DNA of 64,000 bases from a virus, in the IMG/VR virus record IMGVR_UViG_3300017917_002938, positions 62,001 to 126,000 of that record; one strand, 5' to 3'. Below the pieces are notes generated by a model. The model saw nothing but the letters and a program-made list of their open reading frames with translations, was not told where the DNA came from and did not search any database. A program made the position numbers and the translations under genes. Positions 50,985 to 60,127 of the stretch are shown piece after piece (position 1 is the stretch's first letter; the number at the start of each line of letters is the position of its first letter).

Positions 50985-51343
50985 CGCCTCATCTGGGCCA
51001 CATCAATGGCATGCTGTTCATCAATAATAGGAATAGCATTTGACTTATGCATCGTAGCAATTCCTTTGATTAACGTCCCCGTATAAACCTTTCTTTCTAC
51101 CGGGGCCGTCGATCCACTACCCGTATCTAACGAAGGATAATGAGGAACCTCTCGAATAGGCTGACGCGTGACGATCGGCGATCGTATATTCTTTACCGCC
51201 TCGACCTTGATATTAGAGTAAGTAGTCTTATACTTCTTCTCCAACTCCTCGTTCTGCCTCTTGAATGCAGCCTTAGAACGGGCAGCCAGCTTCTTACCCT
51301 TCTTCGTTGACTTAGATGATTGATAGGTATAAATCAGACTCAT
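50981..51343 (-). CDS. Conserved phage protein, 120 aa
   Basis: Lys-rich N-terminus (KSTKKGKKLAARSKAAFKRQ) and conserved end YTGTLIKGIATMHKSNAIPI...AIDVAQMRR, a pattern I know from many large phages, function unknown. It converges with the plus-strand gene with a 4-nt overlap. Confidence 0.7.
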   Translation of the reverse strand: MSLIYTYQSSKSTKKGKKLAARSKAAFKRQNEELEKKYKTTYSNIKVEAVKNIRSPIVTRQPIREVPHYPSLDTGSGSTAPVERKVYTGTLIKGIATMHKSNAIPIIDEQHAIDVAQMRR

Positions 51344-51537
51344 TCGTTATCCTTCCATATCCATCCCAACATTATACGCGTATACCATCGATGAATCAAC
51401 TTCGGTCTCTTGGTACAGTGCACATGAAACGATTCATTAATCTCCCACCTCCCCTTGTATTGAGGGGGAGAGAATACTTCTAAGTGATGATTACTCACCA
51501 CTTCTTTTAGTTTAAGTAGACTATTGTCCTCGTTCAT
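51340..51537 (-). CDS. Hypothetical protein, 65 aa
   Basis: MNEDNSLLKLKEVVSNHHLE; Trp-rich end. It overlaps the ATPase gene by 4 nt. No family recognised. Confidence 0.6.
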   Translation of the reverse strand: MNEDNSLLKLKEVVSNHHLEVFSPPQYKGRWEINESFHVHCTKRPKLIHRWYTRIMLGWIWKDNE

Positions 51538-52430
51538 CCTTGAACCAACATGTACTTGGCCAATTGCTTCCAGTTAGAGTTGCCAGAGTTGGCAATCTTG
51601 GCCGTTTGAATCAGAGTTCGTAGAGAGATCTCCTTGCACTCATTCATGTTCTGACGAATGATCTCCAACGCCGACCTCTTACTGTCAATCGATACGTTAG
51701 GCAAGAACTCATCCGAAGACATGATCGTCTCCATACGCTCGAGCTTTTGCTCGGTATTCATCGACAAATCAATATTCATCGATCGAGTCTTCAACGCCTG
51801 ATCCAGTCTTTCGGGGGAGAGGTTAGAGATAAAGATCACCCCGCCCTTGAATGAGAACGAACGAGGAAGATTGGGATCTCGCATCTCACTGTTCCAAGTG
51901 ATGATACGACGATCGAACGAGTCCAACGCACCCTTCAATAGGTTCAAAGCATCAGGGTCCTTCAATACAGAATCACAATCGTCAAACACAATGACACTGT
52001 TACGATTCTCATAAAGAATACGATAGAGAGCCTTAGCAGTAGAAAAGCCCTTGATCACAGAGAACATCATGTTGGTCATCACTACCGAACCAATATCCTT
52101 CTCCGCTAACACATCGGACATATCTCGGAGCCCGGCTGCCTCTAACGCTTTGATCACAGTATAAGACTTACCCAACCCTCCCTCACCAGTAATAATCACC
52201 GAGGGAGTTTGCTTCTTAGCTACCATCTCAACCACATTCTGCACAAAGCCAAAACGTTCATTGATAGGAAACTCAATGGACTTCTCTTTCTGCTTGGCTT
52301 GCTCGACCTTGGAGTCAGCAGCATGGGAGGCCAGTTGTCGTTCAACATAGTACTTCGAAGAACTCTTTACAACTAACTTACCGTTCACATATCCGTGATA
52401 CTTACCTGAAATCAACTCAATCTTAGTCAT
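51534..52430 (-). CDS. AAA+ ATPase
   Basis: A 298-residue protein with Walker A GEGGLGKSYT (about 83-92), Walker B VIVFDDCDS (about 145-153), sensor 1 FISNLS and an arginine-rich C-terminal part. Such single AAA+ proteins occur in many large phages; the substrate is unknown. It is the first gene behind the promoter at 52461-52489. Confidence 0.85.
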   Translation of the reverse strand: MTKIELISGKYHGYVNGKLVVKSSSKYYVERQLASHAADSKVEQAKQKEKSIEFPINERFGFVQNVVEMVAKKQTPSVIITGEGGLGKSYTVIKALEAAGLRDMSDVLAEKDIGSVVMTNMMFSVIKGFSTAKALYRILYENRNSVIVFDDCDSVLKDPDALNLLKGALDSFDRRIITWNSEMRDPNLPRSFSFKGGVIFISNLSPERLDQALKTRSMNIDLSMNTEQKLERMETIMSSDEFLPNVSIDSKRSALEIIRQNMNECKEISLRTLIQTAKIANSGNSNWKQLAKYMLVQG

Positions 52431-52460
52431 GTCATACCTTTCTCAATCATCAATATACCA

Positions 52461-52489
52461 ATTGTAAGGATGTCAGGAAATTAAATCAA
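52461..52489 (-). promoter_or_regulatory. Early-type promoter for the ATPase
   Basis: TTGATT (52484-52489), 17 nt, TACAAT (52461-52466), minus strand. Confidence 0.87.
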
Positions 52490-52567
52490 CAACTTTCTCC
52501 CCCTGAAAATCATCAATAAAATCAATGAGTTATACCAGAGAATGTGGGGAAACGCTGGTTTTCCCAT

Positions 52568-52595
52568 AAAAAAAGGAGGGAAAACCCTCCTTTTT
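52568..52595. terminator. Bidirectional intrinsic terminator
   Basis: AAGGAGGG/CCCTCCTT stem (8 bp) with an AAAA loop on the plus strand, flanked by A and T runs. On the minus strand it ends the envelope-protein transcript after 52615. Confidence 0.9.
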
Positions 52596-52614
52596 GCTCA
52601 GGTATTTCTGAGTG

Positions 52615-52860
52615 TTACGCTAACTTGCTTCCAAGCATGATAGCACTCACCAGCATATTCTTTACCTCCATGTCGTCGGCCTCGGCTTCCAACTCATCTA
52701 CTTTGATTAAGTCTAACATCAAAGCAGAGAATTCTGAATCAGATAACTGACCGCTCTCCATTCCCTCAATGAGTTGAAGGGCCATCTGAGCACGAGTCTC
52801 AGCCCATGGGCGCCCGCATGTGGATACTGCTTGTAAAGTACCTTTGTCTTGAATTAACAT
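52615..52860 (-). CDS. Hypothetical protein, 81 aa
   Basis: MLIQDKGTLQAVSTCGRPWAETR, then acidic and helical. The ATG at 52860 overlaps the lipoprotein stop (TAATG), with AGGGAG upstream. Function unknown. Confidence 0.65.
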   Translation of the reverse strand: MLIQDKGTLQAVSTCGRPWAETRAQMALQLIEGMESGQLSDSEFSALMLDLIKVDELEAEADDMEVKNMLVSAIMLGSKLA

Positions 52861-53240
52861 TACCATCTCCCTAATATGACTTTAGATGCACGCTCACTTT
52901 GTTGTAAGAGAATCTTCTTCTTCATCTCACAATATAGTGTAGCTCCCTCTCCCCTTTGTTGCCACTCATTGATAGTGAACCTCATAGGTTCAACTAGTCT
53001 GAGCACATCTTTCTGAAGAGCACCCTTGGCTTGACTATACAACTCAAACCTCTTGATGTCTTCAGAAACAAGATTGACTTGGGGGATCTGTGGCTTCTCA
53101 CAATCAATCTTTCCTATCGATATTCTAGCCTGAATTATATAGTTAGACTGATTATCATCCCAGAACGAGGGAATCCACTTCTCAATAGTAGAACACCCTG
53201 TCAACATTACCATAGTTACTGCTGCTAAGAGCATTCTCAT
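52860..53240 (-). CDS. Lipoprotein, 126 aa
   Basis: MRMLLAAVTMVMLTGCSTIE is a lipoprotein signal with lipobox LTGC. The mature part is helical with three Cys. It is the last of a run of envelope proteins. It might be a second spanin-like or a superinfection-exclusion protein; no family is recognised. Confidence 0.72.
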   Translation of the reverse strand: MRMLLAAVTMVMLTGCSTIEKWIPSFWDDNQSNYIIQARISIGKIDCEKPQIPQVNLVSEDIKRFELYSQAKGALQKDVLRLVEPMRFTINEWQQRGEGATLYCEMKKKILLQQSERASKVILGRW

Positions 53241-53241
53241 G

Positions 53242-53739
53242 TTATAGCTCCGGTTGAGGTTCTTGAACAGGCATTGGTTTACCAGTCGATGACATCATCA
53301 CGGGACCTTGGGTGGCAGGAGCTACAGTGCCCGGACTATTAAATTGCGGAGTGAACACGGGAGCGCTTGTTCTCGCTGGGGCTGGCTGTGTTTGAATAGG
53401 AGTAGGAGGCTTGTCCCATCCTTTATTAGCTGCTGCTAATGCTTGCTTCTGTGCATCCTTATCATTTCCAGCCAGCATTATCCCTGATAGAGTACCAGTT
53501 AGGAAAGTAGCAATAGGAATGATCAACTCAAAGAACTTCTGATCGATAGGTGAGATCGCATTCAATGGTTGAGTTACAAATATGATAGAATAAAGAACAA
53601 CAAATACAATACCGGTAAGCGTTAATGCTAAACATATACCGATGAAGAAGCGCAAACGCGCCATAAGTTGATCTTCTGTGTAGATGAATGTATCATCTGC
53701 CTCTTTTTCTTTGAAAAAATTAATGTCTTTCATTTGCAA
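53242..53739 (-). CDS. Membrane protein with proline-rich tail
   Basis: A 165-residue protein with two membrane helices (LRFFIGICLALTLTGIVFVV and FFELIIPIATFLTGTLSGIM) and a Pro/Ala/Thr-rich C-terminus. Similar proteins occur in marine phages as I recall, function unknown. Confidence 0.7.
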   Translation of the reverse strand: MQMKDINFFKEKEADDTFIYTEDQLMARLRFFIGICLALTLTGIVFVVLYSIIFVTQPLNAISPIDQKFFELIIPIATFLTGTLSGIMLAGNDKDAQKQALAAANKGWDKPPTPIQTQPAPARTSAPVFTPQFNSPGTVAPATQGPVMMSSTGKPMPVQEPQPEL

Positions 53740-54017
53740 TTCGCTCCTTGTTGTGTTTGTGGGGCAGCAGGAGCCGCTCCCACTTGTCCTTCTAATCTGG
53801 TTGGAGGTGGTCCTAATCTAGGATCTCTCTGACCTTTAAAAATATGCTCTGGGCATGTTCTAGTCACATCACATAGAGGCATCTTACAGTAATCCTTATC
53901 CCAGTTGGCTGGGTCTTGACATGGATAGCGGAACTTATCCCCTCCAAAGATGGCAAGCATCAATGGAAGGAATAGCAGCAACGCCAGCCATCTAAACATT
54001 TTTCTATCATTCATCAT
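53730..54017 (-). CDS. Secreted or membrane-anchored Cys protein, 95 aa
   Basis: An N-terminal hydrophobic segment (WLALLLFLPLMLAIFGG) followed by a periplasmic part with CQDPANWDKDYCKMPLCDVTRTC, probably disulfide-bonded, and a Pro-rich tail. Confidence 0.65.
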   Translation of the reverse strand: MMNDRKMFRWLALLLFLPLMLAIFGGDKFRYPCQDPANWDKDYCKMPLCDVTRTCPEHIFKGQRDPRLGPPPTRLEGQVGAAPAAPQTQQGANCK

Positions 54018-54036
54018 TCCATCCTTCTCGTTATAA

Positions 54037-54567
54037 TTATTTGGCTAACGGATTGTCTAACGCTTTTTGTATTTTTGAGTCGACAGTTCGTTCCATATTC
54101 TTTAGTGCCCCGTCCGTCTCTTTACGAGATTGGCGAAGCTCATCACGCACATCTTTAACAGCCAAGTCCGTCTCTCTTTGAGATTGTTTGGCCGAACGCT
54201 CAACATTATCCACAGTGCTTTCCAAGCGACGGATGTCACTCTTCAAATCATTCTTAATGTTATTGGTATAATCTTGAGCAGATTCTGCTTGTTTAGAAAT
54301 AACAGCTAATCTTTTGTCAAACTCTGATAAATCAGGAGCCACATACTCTGCAATTCTTTTCTTCATACTTTGATAGTCTTTATATACTTCAAACGCACCA
54401 TACAATCCACCTAGTATTGAAGATACGATTGTGAATGCAACCATTAGCTTTGCTGGAGTAAATTCATATCCGCCAATACTGATGACGGTATCTTTACTCG
54501 CATACTTTTTAACTCCTGCTTCCAGATCATCAATTTTCTTATTTACATCTTTGATTTCTTCTGGCAT
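54037..54567 (-). CDS. Membrane-anchored coiled-coil protein, 176 aa
   Basis: One membrane segment (LMVAFTIVSSILGGLYGAF) followed by a long coiled coil (RLESTVDNVERSAKQSQRET). The layout recalls spanin or membrane-scaffold proteins. Function unknown. Confidence 0.68.
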   Translation of the reverse strand: MPEEIKDVNKKIDDLEAGVKKYASKDTVISIGGYEFTPAKLMVAFTIVSSILGGLYGAFEVYKDYQSMKKRIAEYVAPDLSEFDKRLAVISKQAESAQDYTNNIKNDLKSDIRRLESTVDNVERSAKQSQRETDLAVKDVRDELRQSRKETDGALKNMERTVDSKIQKALDNPLAK

Positions 54568-54575
54568 AACTTTTC

Positions 54576-54782
54576 CTATTTCTGTCTGTCCAACTGTTTG
54601 GCCAACGATCTCATCTTAATCAAGTCAGAAGGGGTTGGACCTTTCTCCTTCTTTTCTTCTATATCCTTTGTACTAACATCATTTTGTTCAGATTCTTTAT
54701 AAAGGTAGAACGCATATATTACTAAAACCATTACCTCTATAAGATAAAATACTATGAATGATTCAAGAAGAAGGCTCATCAT
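54576..54782 (-). CDS. Single-pass membrane protein, 68 aa
   Basis: LESFIVFYLIEVMVLVIYAFYL is one membrane helix; the rest is charged. It overlaps the large secreted protein gene by 4 nt. Confidence 0.65.
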   Translation of the reverse strand: MMSLLLESFIVFYLIEVMVLVIYAFYLYKESEQNDVSTKDIEEKKEKGPTPSDLIKMRSLAKQLDRQK

Positions 54783-56260
54783 CTGTACTGTTGATTAACC
54801 ATTTCTTCATGAAGCCTATCCGACCCTCCAAATAATCTTCTTCCTGCGTTTCTATTATCTACAACATCTTTTCCATATTGTCTTTGTAATTGCTTTTGAA
54901 GCAGATCAGGAACGTTTGCTTGAGCGTAAGAAGCAAACCCAGGAACAAATCCCATTGCCCCTATGACATTTTGTTGCACGGCTACTTGACTTTCAAATGT
55001 AGTAGCTGTTTGAGCTTTTTTCATCTCATCTCTTGCTTTTTCATTTGCTGCTCTCTTTATCTCGGCACTAGGTTTACCTTCATTAGAATTAGCTCTTGCC
55101 TCAGCTCTCTCAGCTCTTTCTGCCCTAACTGATTTAGGGGCGGGTTGCTCTTGAGAGTTACTTCCTTGTTTAGGTTCTGGCTTTTGCTGTTGAGCAACTT
55201 GATTTGGTCCACCTTGTCCTCCTTGTGAAGGGGCTAATTGTACGGGGGCTGTCGCACTAGGAGTAACAGAAGATTTTGATTCTATTGTTTTATCTACGTT
55301 ACTATCTCCTGTAGTTGATACCTGTGTCTCTACCTTACCATCAGATGAAACTGTAGTAGAAGGTTCAGATTTAGGCTTAACAGTAGATGTGGAAGATGTA
55401 GAAGATATTCCTAATACATTTTTCTTAGCATATGCAGCTGCATAATCCGGGCACGAAGTACTATAGAGACTATCTAATGTGCATTGTTGTGCAAGATAAG
55501 CCGATTGATATCCCGGGCATGATTGAGAGAATAATGGATTGATTGTACATTGAGCAGTTGTATATCCTGGGCATGATGGATCATGCAATGGATTAATAGA
55601 GCATTGCTGTGTTAGATAAGCGGCTGCATAACCTGGACATGAAGCATTAGATAAAGGATCAGAAGCACATATGTCTGCGGTATAGTTAAATCTCAAATAT
55701 GGATCTTTAAACTGAGGTCCATAGTAACCAGCCCAGAATCTACTATCTTTTCCTGTAAATGTTAATCTTGCATTACCAACACTAGCTAATGAATAAGGAG
55801 AAGAAAATATTTTTGTTTGATCCCATTGAGTCCATCCATTGGTAGTCTGAGGTAAATTATCATTATATGATTGTAAGGTTTCACCTGATGGACTTAAAAT
55901 AGACGCTCCCACAGATAATGTTCCTGAATAATCATTTTGATTATAGTAAGTTAATCCATATTCTATTCCGTTGATCTGAAGACCAGACCCAGACAAAGCA
56001 GAATTAATTGCCATTGAGTATGCAATTGTTCCTTGAGTATAGCCAAACATGAACTGCCCTGTTGAACTATTATATCCAGGTTGGTTTCCCCCTGCAAATC
56101 CCCCTCCTGTAGAATTAGTAACAGTAAATCCTGTCCAGTTGTAATCAACTCCAGCTGGAGCGGGACTTACAGTTGTTCCAACTACATTAGGAGAAGTCTG
56201 GATCTGTGCGTAAACAGATCCAGCTAGCAAGAATAAGAATATAGAAAGAAACTTTTTCAT
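54779..56260 (-). CDS. Large secreted protein with cysteine repeats
   Basis: A 493-residue protein with a signal peptide (MKKFLSIFLFLLAGSVYAQ). Residues about 30-195 form a beta domain. Four repeats of about 22 residues follow (pattern C-x3-PL-x3-SCPGY-x2-AY-x3-QC, about 195-285), then a Ser/Thr/Pro-rich linker and a charged helical end. It is exported to the periplasm or surface; a receptor mask or adhesin is possible. Function not known. Confidence 0.75.
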   Translation of the reverse strand: MKKFLSIFLFLLAGSVYAQIQTSPNVVGTTVSPAPAGVDYNWTGFTVTNSTGGGFAGGNQPGYNSSTGQFMFGYTQGTIAYSMAINSALSGSGLQINGIEYGLTYYNQNDYSGTLSVGASILSPSGETLQSYNDNLPQTTNGWTQWDQTKIFSSPYSLASVGNARLTFTGKDSRFWAGYYGPQFKDPYLRFNYTADICASDPLSNASCPGYAAAYLTQQCSINPLHDPSCPGYTTAQCTINPLFSQSCPGYQSAYLAQQCTLDSLYSTSCPDYAAAYAKKNVLGISSTSSTSTVKPKSEPSTTVSSDGKVETQVSTTGDSNVDKTIESKSSVTPSATAPVQLAPSQGGQGGPNQVAQQQKPEPKQGSNSQEQPAPKSVRAERAERAEARANSNEGKPSAEIKRAANEKARDEMKKAQTATTFESQVAVQQNVIGAMGFVPGFASYAQANVPDLLQKQLQRQYGKDVVDNRNAGRRLFGGSDRLHEEMVNQQYR

Positions 56261-56802
56261 TTAGCTGCTTCTTCTTTCTTATCTTCTTTTTTGTCTTCTT
56301 TCTTTTCCGGCTCTCTTAAATCAACTATAGGAGGTTTAATAGCGTAATTACCTACTTCGTCTTTCTTTGCCCTGTTTAATGCTCCTCGTCTTTCCCATTC
56401 TGTTTTAGCATCAGCACCTATCTTACCGTCGATTGGGCAAGGGGTTCCAGCTGCTATCATAGCAGTAAAGATACGCTCATCTTGACACAATGTTGCAACT
56501 GCAGCAACCTTCATGCCCATGTCGTAGAGGTTTTTAGATAATTTAATTCTCTCGCAATTTAAATCCTTTTGCGTCCCTCCCATCGAGATGCCAAGTATTT
56601 GCGTTTGAACGGCGCCAGATGCTGCTACAGCGCACACGTCATTATTAATTGTTGTGATTGCGGGAGCCACAGCCGTAGGAGGCGGTGACTTTACCGTAGT
56701 TTCTGAGGTGCTTCTTGAAGTCGAGTCAGTAACAATTGTTTGACCAATTGCAGGTGATGATAACATAACAAAAAGCACCGCAGCTGCGAGCTTTCTGTTC
56801 AT
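56257..56802 (-). CDS. Secreted protein, 181 aa
   Basis: Signal peptide MNRKLAAAVLFVMLSSPAIGQ. The core (AVQTQILGISMGGTQKDLNC, then MGMKVAAVATLCQDERIF) is conserved in marine phages as I recall, and the tail is a run of Lys/Glu/Asp repeats. It overlaps the larger secreted protein gene by 4 nt, so the two are probably partners. Confidence 0.72.
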   Translation of the reverse strand: MNRKLAAAVLFVMLSSPAIGQTIVTDSTSRSTSETTVKSPPPTAVAPAITTINNDVCAVAASGAVQTQILGISMGGTQKDLNCERIKLSKNLYDMGMKVAAVATLCQDERIFTAMIAAGTPCPIDGKIGADAKTEWERRGALNRAKKDEVGNYAIKPPIVDLREPEKKEDKKEDKKEEAAK

Positions 56803-56819
56803 TTCGTTTGTTCCTTAAC

Positions 56820-57065
56820 TTAAATAATTGTTTGTTCTATCCAAAACATTACAAATTGGTTGGCAGAATTTTCTTCTTCGAACAAACCTATCTTAGTTAC
56901 ATGTAGTAGTCTATGATGCATCACTACTAGAATAGTGTCGAGATTAGTCATTGAGGCCTTCAATACCCAATCATTAATAACGACAGGCTCAACCGAAGTT
57001 AATTCTAATCCACTCTCAAGGGACTTTACTTTTGTTAAGTATTTTGTTCTTTCTGGTTGAGACAT
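56820..57065 (-). CDS. Hypothetical protein, 81 aa
   Basis: MSQPERTKYLTKVKSLESGL; a small beta-rich protein. CCTAAATA lies 16 nt upstream and AGGAGG precedes the ATG. No family recognised. Confidence 0.65.
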   Translation of the reverse strand: MSQPERTKYLTKVKSLESGLELTSVEPVVINDWVLKASMTNLDTILVVMHHRLLHVTKIGLFEEENSANQFVMFWIEQTII

Positions 57066-57080
57066 AAGACCTCCTACGAC

Positions 57081-57088
57081 TATTTAGG
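57081..57088 (-). promoter_or_regulatory. Late-promoter-like CCTAAATA
   Basis: Minus strand, 16 nt upstream of the 81-aa gene that opens the envelope-protein cluster; close to the lower limit of distance for a promoter. Confidence 0.4.
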
Positions 57089-57110
57089 AGGACTCAAGTT
57101 GAGGGTGATA

Positions 57111-57560
57111 TTATAAACCGAATGTTTCCACGTATCTCGAGAATAAACCTAACTCTCTTCCATACGCTTCTATTTCCCAAGGTTGATCCCAGTAATCAAT
57201 CTTATTATTTTCAAAGTGTCTATCATGCCAGGTAGTCGGGCGAGAGAATACAAACCCGTTAGACAATTCACCTAGAGCAAATTGTTTAAGATGTACCATC
57301 TCATGGGCAAGATTTTTAAGTAAATCTTCCTTCTTTTCTTTCTTATCTAACTCAATGATAAAAAATCTATGAGGTCCATCCTTATCTGAGTATTCACAAT
57401 ATCCAGAAGCATTATCATCTAGCTTTCCTTTAAGAAGAATATCTAAACTGATATTATTAGTCATTCTTCGAGGTAAAAGAATGGATCCGTAGAACTCAGC
57501 TGCTTGCGCTAGCTCGTTCTTAAGCTTGGAAGATCTATGTCCTTTAACCTCTATATCCAT
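57111..57560 (-). CDS. SprT-like zinc metallopeptidase
   Basis: About 149 residues. NLAHEMVHLKQFALGEL has the HE-x2-H zinc motif and DYWDQPWEIEAYGRE is the second conserved block of phage SprT-like peptidases. The ATG at 57560 has AGGTAA upstream; an ATG at 57686 would add 42 residues but lacks a ribosome binding site. The substrate is unknown. Confidence 0.8.
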   Translation of the reverse strand: MDIEVKGHRSSKLKNELAQAAEFYGSILLPRRMTNNISLDILLKGKLDDNASGYCEYSDKDGPHRFFIIELDKKEKKEDLLKNLAHEMVHLKQFALGELSNGFVFSRPTTWHDRHFENNKIDYWDQPWEIEAYGRELGLFSRYVETFGL

Positions 57561-57704
57561 AAGATTACCTACAGAATAACGATAACTAAAAGTCCTCGTA
57601 AAGTGAAACGCTCGATCGTATCTTGCCTTTTTCTTCCTATAAGATCCAATATGTTCTTGATTTTGAAGATAATAACTGTATCTCATTGGTTTTATAATGC
57701 AAAA

Positions 57705-59087
57705 TTATTTGAAGGAATCGAAAAGATTCTTTCTCTCAGTATTTATTCTTTTCCCGGTTGCTGAGCTATCAAAAACAGGTGTATCATCTTGAATGTTTTG
57801 CTGAGCATGTTGTTCTACATCGTATAAACGCATCTTAGACTTATCCACACCAATAACGAACTTGCGATGAAAGCCTGGATCTGAATATCGATTCTTCAAT
57901 TGTTTAACCATGAATTGCCCTAGATCCTGTAGTTCTTCAGAGGATATTAAAGCAAACATAAAGTCAGCAGTTGCAGGCAATCCAAACGATTCAGAAGTAT
58001 CTTCTAACCCTAAGTCGGTATTCGTGTAACCCGAGCGAGTAGTCTGAGTAGCGGATACGATAGGGACGTTAAATTCAACCGCCAAACCTCTTAACTCTTC
58101 AGCAATAGCCTTTACATAAGAATAAGAATTAACATTGCTTCCAAATTTAAGTCTAGAACTTATACAGATATTTAAATAGTCAATATAGATGATATCAGGT
58201 ACGAAGTTACGTTTAAGCTTAAGCTCATTCAACAGATGCCTGAAGTTAGCCGATCCAGCACTAGCGGTAGGATACTCTTTGATGATTAGTTTACCGGTAG
58301 TCTTTTCTTTTACTCTTGCGATCTTCTTTTCGTATACATCTAGAGGGAGTACGGAAAGCATATCGATAGTCTCATTTAGAAGATTAGCATCGATCCTCTC
58401 TGCAATCTTCTCTTCCGCCATTTCTAACGTAATGTAAAGAACATCATATCCTTTAGAGAGGTTAGATGCAGCACAATGACACATGAACAAAGACTTACCA
58501 ACACCAGTACCAGCAAGTGCCACATTAAGGGTCTTAGCCGGTAAGCCTCCCTTTGTAATTTTATTAAAGTATTCGAGATCAAATTCAACTCGCTTTATCT
58601 TTTCATGATACGAATCGTAACGATCTTCAAAGTCTTCCAAAAAGTCATGCCCGATGCTCGTATCAAATGACACCGATAATGCTTCTGATAATAACGCTGG
58701 AATACTTCCCTTTGAAAGCTTTCCAGTCTTATCGTCGAGTATGTGGATTGATTCCATGATCGCATTCTGAATAGCTTTATCTTGACAGAATTTCTCAGTT
58801 ACATCTAACAACCACTCTACATCGTCTTGTTTGTCTTCTTCTTTCAGAGTATGAATATAATCTTTCAGATGTTGAACTTCTTCATCAGATAGACCATCAA
58901 CGTTATCTGCATCAACTAATAGTGCAGTTTGATTAGGAGACTTATTATAGAGTTCTGTATATTGCTTGATTAACTTATATGTCGTCTTTGTAATTCTATC
59001 AGCAAAGTAGCTATCTTTGAGGAATGGTAATACTTTTCTTGTGTACTCTTCATTATGAATTAGATTGAACAGTATCGTCTTTTCCAC
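57705..59087 (-). CDS. 41: Replicative helicase, T4 gp41-like (DnaB family)
   Basis: A 460-residue helicase with Walker A AGTGVGKSLFMCH (about 193-205), Walker B IIYIDYLNI (about 285-293), and VSATQTTRSG and KNRYSDPG for motifs H3/H4. It unwinds the fork together with primase gp61. Confidence 0.93.
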   Translation of the reverse strand: MEKTILFNLIHNEEYTRKVLPFLKDSYFADRITKTTYKLIKQYTELYNKSPNQTALLVDADNVDGLSDEEVQHLKDYIHTLKEEDKQDDVEWLLDVTEKFCQDKAIQNAIMESIHILDDKTGKLSKGSIPALLSEALSVSFDTSIGHDFLEDFEDRYDSYHEKIKRVEFDLEYFNKITKGGLPAKTLNVALAGTGVGKSLFMCHCAASNLSKGYDVLYITLEMAEEKIAERIDANLLNETIDMLSVLPLDVYEKKIARVKEKTTGKLIIKEYPTASAGSANFRHLLNELKLKRNFVPDIIYIDYLNICISSRLKFGSNVNSYSYVKAIAEELRGLAVEFNVPIVSATQTTRSGYTNTDLGLEDTSESFGLPATADFMFALISSEELQDLGQFMVKQLKNRYSDPGFHRKFVIGVDKSKMRLYDVEQHAQQNIQDDTPVFDSSATGKRINTERKNLFDSFK

Positions 59088-59292
59088 TATTTCTTTCCTT
59101 CCAGGAGCTATTTTCTATAATTATAGAACCATCTTCATTTATTTTCCATTCAAGGGTATCATTCACACGCCAGTCCCATTCTTCCAGCGTTCCCTCGTCA
59201 AAAACCAGAAATTGATCTCCGTTTTCGTCTTCTTCTACATTTGCTACTATCGTCTTACTTTGAAGGGGATGTACTTTTGTATTTGGCTGCAC
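59053..59292 (-). CDS. Hypothetical acidic protein, 79 aa
   Basis: Contains FLVFDEGTLEEWDWRVNDTLEWKINEDGSIIIEN, a beta-rich AbrB-like or small-barrel pattern seen in T4-like phages next to the helicase gene. Function unknown. It overlaps both neighbours. Confidence 0.65.
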   Translation of the reverse strand: MQPNTKVHPLQSKTIVANVEEDENGDQFLVFDEGTLEEWDWRVNDTLEWKINEDGSIIIENSSWKERNSGKDDTVQSNS

Positions 59293-59578
59293 GAACTTGC
59301 TCCTGAGGGACTTTAAATCTCGTGTCTGGGTATCTTGTTTTTGCAGCTAGCTCAAGATCTTCAAATGTCTTTCCTTGAGCAATAAAGTCTCCTTTATCGG
59401 AGTAGAGAAGAAAGAATCCGCTATGCTCTTCTATAGATGCATCAACAATTATCTCTTCTACTTCCTCTAATGCTCGATGAAAGAATTCTTCTTCAACCTT
59501 GGCTTTTGCTACACGGTACAATGCATATATGAACCCAATTATGAAACCTAAAGCAATTAAAAATAAATCATCAAACAT
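59255..59578 (-). CDS. Membrane-anchored hypothetical protein, 107 aa
   Basis: One N-terminal membrane helix (LFLIALGFIIGFIYALYRVA), then a soluble domain (GFFLLYSDKGDFIAQGKTFEDLE). Similar proteins in T4-like phages lie near uvsX and 41. Function unknown. Confidence 0.66.
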   Translation of the reverse strand: MFDDLFLIALGFIIGFIYALYRVAKAKVEEEFFHRALEEVEEIIVDASIEEHSGFFLLYSDKGDFIAQGKTFEDLELAAKTRYPDTRFKVPQEQVRAAKYKSTSPSK

Positions 59579-59855
59579 TACTTTTAAGGTCTTTTTCGAA
59601 TGTAAAAAAGGCTTTCATTTTTTGTTCTTCTGTCCATGAAGAACAATAATCATTATCAACATCACATAGAGATAATGCTTGTTCTTGTGATACTACTCGA
59701 TGAGAAACAATAGTCTCTCCTAAGTGCTCTTGACTAAATTCCTGAGCCTCTTGACATACTACGGTGTCAAGGGCGTATTCAGGATGACTGTCTGGCGTCT
59801 CAACCATGTAACGCATACGGAACATTGATACTGCTTCTACTAATACCCAGGCCAT
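59571..59855 (-). CDS. Conserved T4-like protein, 94 aa
   Basis: VEAVSMFRMRYMVETPD at the start and EFSQEHLGETIVSHRVV, then DNDYCSSWTEEQK, a pattern conserved in T4-like phages, function unknown. It overlaps both neighbours. Confidence 0.7.
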   Translation of the reverse strand: MAWVLVEAVSMFRMRYMVETPDSHPEYALDTVVCQEAQEFSQEHLGETIVSHRVVSQEQALSLCDVDNDYCSSWTEEQKMKAFFTFEKDLKSNV

Positions 59856-60127
59856 TATATTTTTCTCCTACAATCAAAACTATCTACCATTACTCTAAAT
59901 GAACCAGCATACTTGCAATCAAGAACGATGTCCTGTCCTCTGAAGTGACTTCCGGTCCAAAACCCAATAGCAAAAATAATAAACACTAACGCATAGGTGG
60001 GAGCTGCTTGAAGAAAACCTTTTTTAAAGCTTCTCCAATCTCTCTTACTAAACCAAACGTTATTATAATCACTCCGCTGCGACTGCCTCGACGAGTTCTT
60101 CGTCGACCGAACGCCCTGCTGTTCCAT
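59855..60127 (-). CDS. Hypothetical membrane protein, 90 aa
   Basis: One membrane helix ([18 protein letters not shown]) after a charged N-terminus. The ATG at 60127, inside the 3' end of uvsX, has AAAGGAA 7 nt upstream. The overlap with uvsX is 59 nt. Confidence 0.62.
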   Translation of the reverse strand: MEQQGVRSTKNSSRQSQRSDYNNVWFSKRDWRSFKKGFLQAAPTYALVFIIFAIGFWTGSHFRGQDIVLDCKYAGSFRVMVDSFDCRRKI

